DNA of 64,000 nt from Dyadobacter koreensis (lineage in GTDB: Bacteria; Bacteroidota; Bacteroidia; Cytophagales; Spirosomataceae): positions 62,001-126,000 of the forward strand of contig NZ_FNXY01000001.1 in the NCBI RefSeq assembly GCF_900108855.1. The letters run 5' to 3'. The notes below the pieces were generated by a model. It was not told the DNA's origin. It saw nothing but the letters and a program-made list of their open reading frames with translations, and made no database searches. This document shows positions 8,274-16,398 of the stretch, in pieces; the stretch's first letter is position 1, and each line of letters opens with the position of its first letter. A program made the translations under genes and the position numbers.

Positions 8274-9011
8274 ATGACGACATTAAATTGTATTACTGTT
8301 GACGATGAACCACTTGCTCTTGGCCTGGTGAGCGCTTTCGTTGACCAAACCCCTTTTTTAAATTTAGTCGGTAAATTTGGCAATGCGGTACAGGCTTTGC
8401 AAGCGATTCATTCGATGGACATACAGCTTGTTTTCCTGGATATTCAAATGCCCGATCTGAATGGTATGGAGTTGGCACGGGTCTTAAGCAAAACTGCATC
8501 TTCGAGTCAGACCAAAATTATTTTTACAACTGCGTATAACCAGTTTGCGGTAGAAGGTTATAAAGTTGATGCTTTGGGATATCTGCTTAAACCATTCGGA
8601 TATGAAGAGTTCCTGGAAACTTCGATGAAGGCTAAAAGATATTTTGATCAGATTCGAGAGAGTAATGCGGTTCCCGACGTGGAGGTAAGAGAAGATTATC
8701 TATTCGTAAAAGCAGATTACAAGCTCGTCAGAATTGATTTTGAGTCCATAATCTATATCGAATCACTGAAAGATTATGTTAAAATCCATCTTACCCCTCC
8801 CGCAAAACCGGTAATGACATTGAGCAGCCTGAAAGCTATTGAAGAAAAACTTGCACCTGGAAAATTTTTACGTCTTCACCGCTCTTTTATTGTAGCGGTA
8901 AACAAAATTGATTCAATCAGCAAGAATGCAGTTCACGTGGGAAATATAGATATTTCGGTCGGCGATTTGTATAAGGAGGCATTTAAGGAACTCCTTGCAC
9001 GTTGGAGTTAA
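8274..9011 (+). CDS. LytTR-type response regulator
   Basis: The 245-residue response regulator receives phosphate from the kinase encoded just upstream. The receiver domain covers about residues 5-125, with acidic pocket Asp10/Asp11, phospho-acceptor Asp56 in FLDIQMPDLNG, and the switch lysine in LKPFGYEEF near residue 105. A LytTR DNA-binding domain occupies about 140-245, with IYIESLKDYVKIHL and FLRLHRSFIVAVNKIDSI. LytTR proteins bind direct repeats, but I found no clear target site nearby, so the regulon is unknown. Confidence 0.95.
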   Translation: MTTLNCITVDDEPLALGLVSAFVDQTPFLNLVGKFGNAVQALQAIHSMDIQLVFLDIQMPDLNGMELARVLSKTASSSQTKIIFTTAYNQFAVEGYKVDALGYLLKPFGYEEFLETSMKAKRYFDQIRESNAVPDVEVREDYLFVKADYKLVRIDFESIIYIESLKDYVKIHLTPPAKPVMTLSSLKAIEEKLAPGKFLRLHRSFIVAVNKIDSISKNAVHVGNIDISVGDLYKEAFKELLARWS

Positions 9012-9257
9012 TAATTGACAAACAATAAGTTATAATAATTTTTATCGGCAATTATACAAATAAAATAGTAAATTCGATTTGGTTAAAAAAGCTTAATTGT
9101 TTTGATTGATTGCCACAGAAACAATACCTTGCCCGTAATTACAAGCATAATAAGAAATACTTATCGGGAGATATATCTGCATTAAATCACATCTGGCACG
9201 ATGAAATAAGCTTTACTGGAAAATGCTACTTTACTCTTTACCCAAATTGATTTTCAT

Positions 9258-9494
9258 ATGAATGAGCAACTTCGTGCCTTACTTGCTGCCAACTGCGGGC
9301 TACCCTATAATGCGATCACCGATGATGCAAATCTATCAAAAGACCTGGGACTGGATAGTCTCGATACCGTTGATCTGGTTTTGCAAATGGAAGATCTTTT
9401 TCATATTTCCATTCCTGATGAAGATTATCAGCAGCTTCAAACCGTAAGGCAATTTTCAGATTATCTTAAACGCAAAACTGTTGCTCAGGCGTAG
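9258..9494 (+). CDS. Acyl carrier protein, orphan
   Basis: This small acidic protein of 78 residues has the carrier motif LGLDSLDTVDLVLQMED, with Ser34 as the phosphopantetheine attachment site, and predicted helices typical of ACP. It is not beside fabF, fabD or any other fatty-acid or polyketide gene, but stands between a regulator and an antiporter. It may be the housekeeping carrier or a specialised second copy; sequence alone does not decide. A second open frame at 9262-9447 is its shadow. Confidence 0.9.
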   Translation: MNEQLRALLAANCGLPYNAITDDANLSKDLGLDSLDTVDLVLQMEDLFHISIPDEDYQQLQTVRQFSDYLKRKTVAQA

Positions 9495-9616
9495 TTTAAC
9501 TAATAAGAGATAATTCACTCATTTTCAAATATAAATCACGCTCAATTTAATTATTGAACTTCAACGTACCGAACGAATGGATATAGGTTTACGCTACTAA
9601 CCTACCTCAACTTTTT

Positions 9617-11221
9617 ATGCTTCAGGAAAATTTGTTGCTTATCCTTTTGTTACTTTTTGTAGTTTCAATGATTATCATGCTGGGTAAAAAACTCAGAATT
9701 TCTTACCCCATATTCTTGGTTCTTGCTGGCCTTGTACTCAGTTTCGTGCCTGGGGTCCTGGATTTCAAAATATCGCCGGACTGGATATTTATGGTCATCC
9801 TTCCTCCCCTATTATATCAGGCTGCCTGGGGGACTTGCTGGAACAATTTCTGGAAATGGAAACGCTCGATCGTAATGCTCGCTTTTGGCCTGGTTCTTTT
9901 TACCTCCTGCGTTGTTGCCTACTTTTCGAATGCCTTCATACCCGGATTTACCTTGGCACTGGGATTACTGCTAGGCGCAGTTATCTCTCCGCCGGACGCA
10001 ATTGCTGCCAGTTCGGTGTTACAGGATTTGAATGCGCCTAAAAGAACTGTTACAATTCTGGAAGGAGAAAGTCTGTTAAATGACGCTGCGAGCTTGATTG
10101 TATTCCGCTTTGCTCTGGAAGCTGTGATCACAGGCCGGTTTGTGAAAGAAGAAGCCGCCGTTGCATTTTTTGTCGTTGGCTTTATGGGCGTGATCATTGG
10201 CCTTTCACTCGCCGTGCTATTTTTTGCGATTCACCGCTTTTTTCCGGCAGTGCCTAATATGAATGCTGCTCTGGAAGTTATTGCGCCGTATTTCATGTAT
10301 CTGATTGCTGAACATTACGGATTTTCAGGGGTTATGGCAGTTGTGAGCGGCGGTTTGTTTATGTCTTTCAGTTCTATGAAACTTCACAATTACGCGCTTT
10401 CACGTCTGCATTCAGCGGCCATCGGTTCGGTGATTGTTTATATCCTGAATGGTCTGGTATTCATTTTGATTGGCTTGCAACTGCCGGTGGTCATCGCTAG
10501 TCTGCATGGTTATTCGCTCTACGATGCGACAAAATATGCAATCGTGATTAGTATCCTAACAATAATTGTGCGGATGATCTGGCTTTTTTTCACCTCCTAC
10601 GTACCTGGCTGGCTTTACTCCACATTTAGAACAACGCAGAAAAAACAAAAATGGCAAAATGCCTTTGTCATCAGCTGGGCAGGAATGCGAGGCGTAGTTT
10701 CATTGGCTTCCGCTCTGTCGATACCCTTGTTTCTTGATAATGGAAAAGTATTTCCGCAACGAAACCTGATCTTGTTCATCACGTTTGTAGTCATTCTGGT
10801 CACGCTTGTTTTTCAAGGATTAACACTGCCCTGGCTCTTGAAATTCCTGAAAGTGGAAGAAACCGATAAACTCACTGCTGACAAGATTCAGGAAGCAGAT
10901 ATCAACAAACGTCTACTGATGATCGCACTCGCCGAATTAAATGAAAAATACAGCAGGGATGTCCAACAAAATGAAATGCTCAGCAAATACAAAACAGAGC
11001 TTGAACGGGATTTAAAACTTCATACGCAACTCGGAAAATCAGATCTGTATACCAAAGAGCAGATTGCAGGTTTTGTAGATGTCACTAACAAAATTCTAAA
11101 AAATCTCAGAGATGAATTAATCCTGATGAGGAAAGATAATTCATTCGATGATGAAATTCTCCGTAGACGTGAACGCCAAATGGATTTGGATGAAGTACTA
11201 ATTTACCATCGAAAATACTGA
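9617..11221 (+). CDS. Na+/H+ antiporter, CPA1 family
   Basis: This inner-membrane cation/proton antiporter of 534 residues has about 12 hydrophobic helices in the first 410 residues and a cytosolic tail (KVEETDKLTADKIQEADINK onward). Helix 5 carries the ion-binding signature SLLNDAASL with Asn155 and Asp156, the ND pair of electroneutral CPA1 exchangers. SPPDAIAASSV around 124-134 is the companion motif in helix 4. WAGMRGVVSLASAL near 355 is the conserved arginine-containing segment. It should use the proton gradient to expel Na+ or K+. It is transcribed alone and ends before a long convergent hairpin. Confidence 0.94.
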   Translation: MLQENLLLILLLLFVVSMIIMLGKKLRISYPIFLVLAGLVLSFVPGVLDFKISPDWIFMVILPPLLYQAAWGTCWNNFWKWKRSIVMLAFGLVLFTSCVVAYFSNAFIPGFTLALGLLLGAVISPPDAIAASSVLQDLNAPKRTVTILEGESLLNDAASLIVFRFALEAVITGRFVKEEAAVAFFVVGFMGVIIGLSLAVLFFAIHRFFPAVPNMNAALEVIAPYFMYLIAEHYGFSGVMAVVSGGLFMSFSSMKLHNYALSRLHSAAIGSVIVYILNGLVFILIGLQLPVVIASLHGYSLYDATKYAIVISILTIIVRMIWLFFTSYVPGWLYSTFRTTQKKQKWQNAFVISWAGMRGVVSLASALSIPLFLDNGKVFPQRNLILFITFVVILVTLVFQGLTLPWLLKFLKVEETDKLTADKIQEADINKRLLMIALAELNEKYSRDVQQNEMLSKYKTELERDLKLHTQLGKSDLYTKEQIAGFVDVTNKILKNLRDELILMRKDNSFDDEILRRRERQMDLDEVLIYHRKY

Positions 11222-11270
11222 TCGTTAATTAATTTAACGCCGTTAAACAATGACCTAAAAGCCAGATAAT

Positions 11271-11320
11271 AAGCACAGTAGACAAATTATAAATTTTCAT
11301 TTTATTTGCCTACTGTGCTT
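11271..11320. terminator. Hairpin between convergent genes
   Basis: AAGCACAGTAG (11271-11281) pairs perfectly with CTACTGTGCTT (11310-11320). After one mismatch the stem continues with CAAAT/ATTTG. The hairpin lies between the antiporter and the convergent aminotransferase, so it can serve both strands. No strong T tract follows. Confidence 0.55.
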
Positions 11321-11329
11321 GTTCAAACG

Positions 11330-12619
11330 TCAGCTACGACTAAAACTCTTGATCGCATTGACCAGGCGATCCAAATCCTGGACAGAATTATGGATGTTCG
11401 GTGTTACCCGCACGCCTTGAATTCCTGCCCTGTCATAAGCGACTGTAAAAACCTTATGTTTCTCGAAGAGATAGTCTGCGATCTGTCTTGGATCTTTTCC
11501 CTGAATTGTAAAATTGGTGATCGCACAGGACTGCTCTGCATTAAACGGAGTATTAAATATGATATTGGGGACATCCCTTACCTTATCAACCCAGTAATTT
11601 TTCAGGTAACGCAGCCGCTCCTCTTTTCGTTTTGTACCTATGGTCTGATGAAAATTCAGCGCATCCTCAATCGCGAGGTAGATACCCCAGGGGGCAGTAC
11701 CTATGGTTTCAAATTTTTCAATATCGTCGTCAGCCCGCTGGTTATCGCCAAACAAAGGCCAGACGTTTTTAATCTTCTCTTTCTTGATCTGAAGAAACCC
11801 GGAACCCAGCGGCGCGCCCATCCATTTGTGTAGACTTGTGCCAAAGTAATCCACGTTCAGATCCGGTAGTTTATAATCTACATGCACAAAAGAATGCGAG
11901 GCGTCACAGATCACTTCGATTCCATGTTTTCTGGCAAGATCCGAGACCCTTTTTACGGGCAATATCTGACCGTTGACATTCATGATATGCGAGATCAGAA
12001 TATATTTGGTATTGGCAGTAATGTTCTTTTCATACGCTTTGACAATTTCTTCATTTCCCGCTGCCAGCGGCAACACAATCTTTTTAAGTGTGATCCCAAA
12101 ACGTTTGGATCGCATATCCCACGAGGCGACCATGTTTGGATACTCCGTCGTGGCCAGCAAGATTTCATCGCCGGGTTTAATATTCAGCCCCAAAATCACA
12201 GTATCCAACGCTTCTGTTGTGTTACGCATCAGGAGTAATTCCTCAACAGGAACACCGCTAAATGCGGCGACTTTTTTTCTGACCGCATACCGCTCGTCAA
12301 TCATCCTTTTGCGCATATAAAAGGATGTGAGGCTGTTTATTTCTTTTGTCTTCTCAATCAGCGCGTCAGTCACGACGGTCGGACTAGGCAGATAATACCC
12401 ATTTTCAAGATTCACAAAATCACTGCTTTGATTATACGCCTTCTGAACCGTTTGCCAGAAGTTTTCATCCGCGGCGTTCGCCACAGGATCAGGACTGGAA
12501 AGTTTCGTGGAGGCCTTGTGAATTTCTTCGATAATGTCCGTTTGGGCAAGATCCGCAAACGATGGAGCAGCCGCAATCAGTCCGAGTTGCCGGTTAAATT
12601 TCTTTCTTGAAAGTGTCAT
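11330..12619 (-). CDS. Class V aminotransferase-fold PLP enzyme (isopenicillin-N epimerase/CefD-like)
   Basis: The 429-residue PLP-dependent enzyme belongs to the class V family, which contains aminotransferases, cysteine desulfurases and epimerases. Lys265 in GTSLHKWMGAP is the expected Schiff-base lysine, Asp239 in VICDASHS pairs with the pyridine nitrogen, and RNTTEALDTVILGL near 132 binds the phosphate. The N-terminus SRKKFNRQLGLIAAAP resembles a weakened twin-arginine signal, common among CefD-like proteins of this phylum, so export is possible but unsure. It is divergent from the DUF3526 exporter operon and shares its control region. The substrate is unknown. Confidence 0.9.
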   Translation of the reverse strand: MTLSRKKFNRQLGLIAAAPSFADLAQTDIIEEIHKASTKLSSPDPVANAADENFWQTVQKAYNQSSDFVNLENGYYLPSPTVVTDALIEKTKEINSLTSFYMRKRMIDERYAVRKKVAAFSGVPVEELLLMRNTTEALDTVILGLNIKPGDEILLATTEYPNMVASWDMRSKRFGITLKKIVLPLAAGNEEIVKAYEKNITANTKYILISHIMNVNGQILPVKRVSDLARKHGIEVICDASHSFVHVDYKLPDLNVDYFGTSLHKWMGAPLGSGFLQIKKEKIKNVWPLFGDNQRADDDIEKFETIGTAPWGIYLAIEDALNFHQTIGTKRKEERLRYLKNYWVDKVRDVPNIIFNTPFNAEQSCAITNFTIQGKDPRQIADYLFEKHKVFTVAYDRAGIQGVRVTPNIHNSVQDLDRLVNAIKSFSRS

Positions 12620-12726
12620 TTTCAGTAAGGTTAAAAAATAAAAAACAAGCGGCGTTTCTGATCAGCTAAGCTATGCGGCTAGCTTAGTTGATCCGCAATC
12701 TCATAAATGGTGCGAGGTTCGATTAA

Positions 12727-12747
12727 TTGCAACTACGTTGCGAAAAT
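12727..12747. promoter_or_regulatory. Operator-like repeat, copy 1
   Basis: The 21-base element begins TTGCAACTACGTTGC and contains the inverted repeat GCAAC-tac-GTTGC. It matches the element at 12767-12787 at about 16 of 21 positions in the same orientation, 40 bases away. It lies in the divergent region between the aminotransferase and the exporter genes. Confidence 0.55.
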
Positions 12748-12766
12748 AAAAAAAATTTAGTTTTAT

Positions 12767-12787
12767 TTGCAACATCGATGCAAATAT
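12767..12787. promoter_or_regulatory. Operator-like repeat, copy 2, overlapping the promoter
   Basis: This element begins TTGCAACATCGATGC. Together with the preceding base it includes the inverted repeat ATTTGCA/TGCAAAT. It sits between the expected -33 and -7 positions of the exporter promoter, a classic place for a repressor. The regulator is unknown; a Fur-superfamily metalloregulator is only a guess. Confidence 0.55.
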
Positions 12788-12792
12788 TTTTG
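12785..12792 (+). promoter_or_regulatory. -7 box of the exporter operon
   Basis: TATTTTTG matches TAnnTTTG exactly and lies 20 bases before the ATG at 12813. No good TTTG exists at the normal spacing; TTTTA occupies 12761-12765, and the nearest TTTG gives a spacer of only 15. Confidence 0.45.
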
Positions 12793-12812
12793 TCTCAATC
12801 AAGGTTAAACCT

Positions 12813-14252
12813 ATGCATTTCAAATTTATCAGGATTATTGCCAAACAGGAGTGGCTTTCAATTTTTCGTATCAAAACACCGCTTGCCCTTTATTCCGTTT
12901 TGCTAGCTCTTATGCTGCTGGCAACCTTTACCGGATGGCAATACGTTAATACTTTTAACAAACAGCAAGCCCAGGCGCGTGAGGAAGTTCATGATCACTG
13001 GATGAATCAGCCAAACCGTCATCCGCATCGTGTGGCCCACTACGGCTATCTGGTTTTCCGGGAAAAATCTCCTTTAAGTTTTTTTGATTTCGGACTGGAC
13101 AGCTATGTTGGGAACTCGGTATTTCTAGAGGCCCACAGACAAAATACTGTAAACATGAGTGAAGCCGGTTTTTCAAACGGAATGCTTCGTTTTGGTCAAC
13201 TGAGCATGGCTTCTGTTTTTCAATTACTTATCCCATTATTTATTATTTTCATTGGCTTTCAAACGATTGCCGGTTTAAAGCAGAACGGCGTGTTGAAAAT
13301 TCTGCTATGCCAGCGTGCCTCTTACTATGATATTCTCATCGGCAAAACGCTTGGGCTGGCCGCGGTAAGCTGGGCTTTGTTCTTGCCCCTGTTATTCACC
13401 GCACTTATTGGCGGTGTTTTCCTTCTCAATGGTAATATAACGCCGCAAACAGGCTTAAATATTGGCATATTACTATTCAGCTACGGACTTTATCTTTTTA
13501 TTATTTCAATGATGGTTGTCGCAGTTTCAGCGCTAAGCAGCAGTGGAGCCAATTCGCTTGTAGTTTCCGTATTGATCTGGATTTTATGTTTTGTAATTAT
13601 ACCGAAAGGTGCTCAGACACTTGGTAATTATTTATTTCAGGCCCCGGATAAAATCGCGTTCGAGCATTCGATAGAGGAAGAAATAAGCAAGGAAGGCGAC
13701 AGTCACAATCCGGACGATCCTCATTTTGCTGAATTGAAAAATAAGACGCTTAAAAAATACGGTGTCGATTCAGTCCAGAACCTTCCGGTAAACTATGGTG
13801 CGTTGGTGATGCAGGAAGGCGAAAATATCAGCTCGGGTATCTTTAACCGGCATTTTGACCAATTAATAAAAACGTATAAAGCGCAAAATTCTATTGCCAC
13901 AATACTCGGCTTTTTAGATCCGTACCTAGCCATGCGGAACGTTTCGATGAGCATTAGCGGGGTTGACTTCGAGACTTTTTCTGAGTTTCAAAAACAGACA
14001 GAACATTACCGTTTTAATAAAACTAAAAATCTGAATGAGATACATCTGACTCAGATTGACTATAAAAATGACCGTGACCAAAAGGTCGGCCAGAGCAATT
14101 GGCAGCAAATGGCAGAGTTCAGTTTTAAACCTTTCTCATTGTCTCAGACCATGAAAAACAGCCTATGGGGTTTCATTTCATTGATTTTATGGACTCTATC
14201 CGGCTTTTTCGTATTACAATATATTTCAACACTCCGCAAATATCAGTTATGA
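12813..14252 (+). CDS. ABC transporter permease, DUF3526 type (first of two)
   Basis: The 479-residue integral membrane subunit of an ABC-2/NosY-like exporter has one N-terminal helix (about 20-45) and a large extracytoplasmic domain to about 130. Several helices follow at 130-270, then a second soluble domain (about 280-440) and a final helix near the C-terminus. The first soluble domain has a histidine cluster (HDHW at about 61, then RHPHRVAHYG) that could bind a metal ion, which is inference. It is followed by a second DUF3526 permease with a 4-base ATGA overlap and then by the ATPase, so the three form one transporter. Confidence 0.88.
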   Translation: MHFKFIRIIAKQEWLSIFRIKTPLALYSVLLALMLLATFTGWQYVNTFNKQQAQAREEVHDHWMNQPNRHPHRVAHYGYLVFREKSPLSFFDFGLDSYVGNSVFLEAHRQNTVNMSEAGFSNGMLRFGQLSMASVFQLLIPLFIIFIGFQTIAGLKQNGVLKILLCQRASYYDILIGKTLGLAAVSWALFLPLLFTALIGGVFLLNGNITPQTGLNIGILLFSYGLYLFIISMMVVAVSALSSSGANSLVVSVLIWILCFVIIPKGAQTLGNYLFQAPDKIAFEHSIEEEISKEGDSHNPDDPHFAELKNKTLKKYGVDSVQNLPVNYGALVMQEGENISSGIFNRHFDQLIKTYKAQNSIATILGFLDPYLAMRNVSMSISGVDFETFSEFQKQTEHYRFNKTKNLNEIHLTQIDYKNDRDQKVGQSNWQQMAEFSFKPFSLSQTMKNSLWGFISLILWTLSGFFVLQYISTLRKYQL

Positions 14253-15640
14253 TTTTTAATAATAAAGTATGGAGCCTTGAAGTGAAAAATTTCCTGCTGG
14301 GCAATACGGTTTTATGGGGCTTTGTAAGTCTGATGTTATTTGGACTCTATGGGTTCTTTCACGGAAATAACGTGATCGAAAGACAAGAGCAGATTCTGGC
14401 TAAGATTCCTTCTGTACAAACAGCCCATATTCAGACTGTTGTCGAACACGGTAAGGGCAAAACGGTTGGTTCAACAGCCTATTACCCATTTTTTTATACA
14501 ACGAATCCGCCTTCTCCCTGGGCAAAATTTTCAATTGGCCAAAGGGATGTTAACCCTTTTAATCTAAAAGTAAAAATGCTGGGAATTGAAGGGCAGCTTC
14601 ATGATTCCGAACTGACAAATCCACTCACGCTTCTGGTCGGCAACCTGGATGCCTCTTTTGTTTTTATTTTTCTTTTCCCTCTGCTGATCATTGCATTTAC
14701 GTACAATACACTTTCTGAAGAGCAGGAAAGCGGCGTGTGGAAAATTGTCCGTATCAGCTCTTCGCACACCTTGTCAGTTATCGCAAGAAAACTACTAATA
14801 CGCCTTGCAGTCGTTCTGTTAACTTCCGCTATCGTTTTCTTAATGGGAATGATCTATCTAAGTTTGCCATTTTCGCTTCCCAGTATGCAGCTTGGCATAG
14901 TCCTTCTGTGTTATGTAATTTTCTGGTTTACGCTGGCTTTGATGATCATTTCCTTTGGCAAAAGCTCCTCGTTCAACGCAACGGTACTGGTTTGTCTGTG
15001 GATATTTCTGTGTATTTTATTTCCAGGCATCGCAAACATTATCATCGACAATAAAATCCCCGTACCGGAAGCCCAGCAAACCGCTATAAAACAACGCGAG
15101 GGCTATCATCAAAAATGGGATATGCCTAAAAAACCTACGATGGAAACGTTTTATGCATCTTACCCTGAGTACCGAAAATATCCCATCCCCGAAGATAAAT
15201 ATTCTTCCGGCTGGTATTATGCGATGCAGTATGCGGGTGATGTTGAGTCTTCCGAATCGTCTGATGAACTGTTTAAAAAACTGGAACAAAGACAAAATCT
15301 ATCAGACTTGTTCGGACAATTTAATCCGGTGATTGCCGCACAGCAGCATTTAAATAAAATCGCTAATACAGATCTGGCGAATCATATCCAGTATTTGCGA
15401 TCAGTAAAACGGCATCACAAATCACTTCGTGAATACTTTTATCCTGGTATTTTCCAGGAAACATTAACAGAAAATCTGGATTGGAACGCGCACCCGAAAT
15501 ATGAACCGGCCGGTTATGTTACTGCATCGCTTCTTTCAGGCATAGTTTCCATGCTGCTTTGGTCGATCGCGATTTTCTTTACCTCCACTGTCTTATTTAA
15601 AAGAAATTTCATCCATATTACAGATAAACAAAATGCTTGA
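14249..15640 (+). CDS. ABC transporter permease, DUF3526 type (second of two)
   Basis: This is the second membrane subunit, 463 residues from the ATG at 14249. That start overlaps the previous stop codon as ATGA and places MIFNNKVWSLEVKNFLLG at the N-terminus, just before the first helix; the longer frame from 14165 would run far into the upstream gene. Helices are predicted near 20-40, 130-160, 180-265 and at the end, separated by soluble domains. NPPSPWAKFSIGQRDVNPFNLKVKMLG near 80-110 is typical for the family. With its neighbour and the ATPase it should form a heteromeric exporter of unknown substrate. Confidence 0.87.
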   Translation: MIFNNKVWSLEVKNFLLGNTVLWGFVSLMLFGLYGFFHGNNVIERQEQILAKIPSVQTAHIQTVVEHGKGKTVGSTAYYPFFYTTNPPSPWAKFSIGQRDVNPFNLKVKMLGIEGQLHDSELTNPLTLLVGNLDASFVFIFLFPLLIIAFTYNTLSEEQESGVWKIVRISSSHTLSVIARKLLIRLAVVLLTSAIVFLMGMIYLSLPFSLPSMQLGIVLLCYVIFWFTLALMIISFGKSSSFNATVLVCLWIFLCILFPGIANIIIDNKIPVPEAQQTAIKQREGYHQKWDMPKKPTMETFYASYPEYRKYPIPEDKYSSGWYYAMQYAGDVESSESSDELFKKLEQRQNLSDLFGQFNPVIAAQQHLNKIANTDLANHIQYLRSVKRHHKSLREYFYPGIFQETLTENLDWNAHPKYEPAGYVTASLLSGIVSMLLWSIAIFFTSTVLFKRNFIHITDKQNA

Positions 15641-16328
15641 AGCAAAAAATCTAAGTAAAAGTTATGGAAGCCATAAAGCCCTTAATAACTTGAATCTGAC
15701 GATCGGGCCGGGAGAAATTTTTGCACTGCTTGGACAGAACGGTGCCGGAAAAACAACCACGATTAATTTATTTTTGGGTTTTATCGAACCTACTTCTGGA
15801 ATCGCCTTGATCAATGGGATTTCTGTTGCTGAAAATCCTCAGGAAACAAAAAAACATCTGGCTTATATTCCTGAAACAGTCATGCTTTATCCTAATCTGA
15901 CAGGGCTTGAAAACCTGGAATACTTCTCATCCCTGGCAGGATTTGATTATTCAAAACAAGACTTGTCTGAGCTCCTTGCAACGGCTGGTCTGCAGAATCA
16001 GGCATTCAAACAGCGGCTCGGCGGATATTCCAAAGGTATGCGCCAGAAAGTGGGGATTGCAATTGCTGTCGCAAAAAAAGCAAAAGTGCTTCTCCTGGAC
16101 GAGCCCACAAGTGGTCTTGACCCAAAAGCGTCAAACGAGTTTTCTGAAATTCTTAAAAATTTAACCTTGCACGGGACAGCTATTCTAATGGCAACCCATG
16201 ATATTTTCAGAGCCCGGGAAGTTGCATCAAGAATTGGAATTATGAATCAGGGCCATCTGCAATCAGTTCTCGACGCCGGCAGTATATCCGCAAATGAGTT
16301 GGAAGATCTTTATCTTAAAACCGTCTGA
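15633..16328 (+). CDS. ABC transporter ATP-binding protein
   Basis: This 231-residue nucleotide-binding subunit has Walker A GQNGAGKT (34-41), signature segment LGGYSKGMRQK (about 129-139), Walker B KVLLLDEP (151-158), D-loop SGLDP and switch histidine in MATHD near residue 188. The Q-loop position reads YIPETVML, with Glu81 where most ABC proteins have Gln; I believe this is common in the ATPases that partner DUF3526 permeases. It overlaps the second permease gene by eight bases, so translation is coupled. It powers the two-permease exporter. Confidence 0.95.
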   Translation: MLEAKNLSKSYGSHKALNNLNLTIGPGEIFALLGQNGAGKTTTINLFLGFIEPTSGIALINGISVAENPQETKKHLAYIPETVMLYPNLTGLENLEYFSSLAGFDYSKQDLSELLATAGLQNQAFKQRLGGYSKGMRQKVGIAIAVAKKAKVLLLDEPTSGLDPKASNEFSEILKNLTLHGTAILMATHDIFRAREVASRIGIMNQGHLQSVLDAGSISANELEDLYLKTV

Positions 16329-16386
16329 AATGTGCGCTGGCCTGATTATTTAACCGGATTTTTAAGGTAATCATGCCAGCACATTT
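16328..16386 (+). terminator. Interrupted hairpin after the exporter operon
   Basis: AAATGTG, CTGGC and TGATTA on the left pair with TAATCA, GCCAG and CACATTT on the right, with a two-base bulge and one mismatch. TAAAAAATT follows. It lies between the ATPase stop and the GH15 start, so it could be a terminator or an attenuator. Confidence 0.5.
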
Positions 16387-16398
16387 TAAAAAATTCGG

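Noticed and set aside
11306..11833. 175-codon frame on the plus strand
   Set aside because: Antisense shadow of the class V aminotransferase gene.
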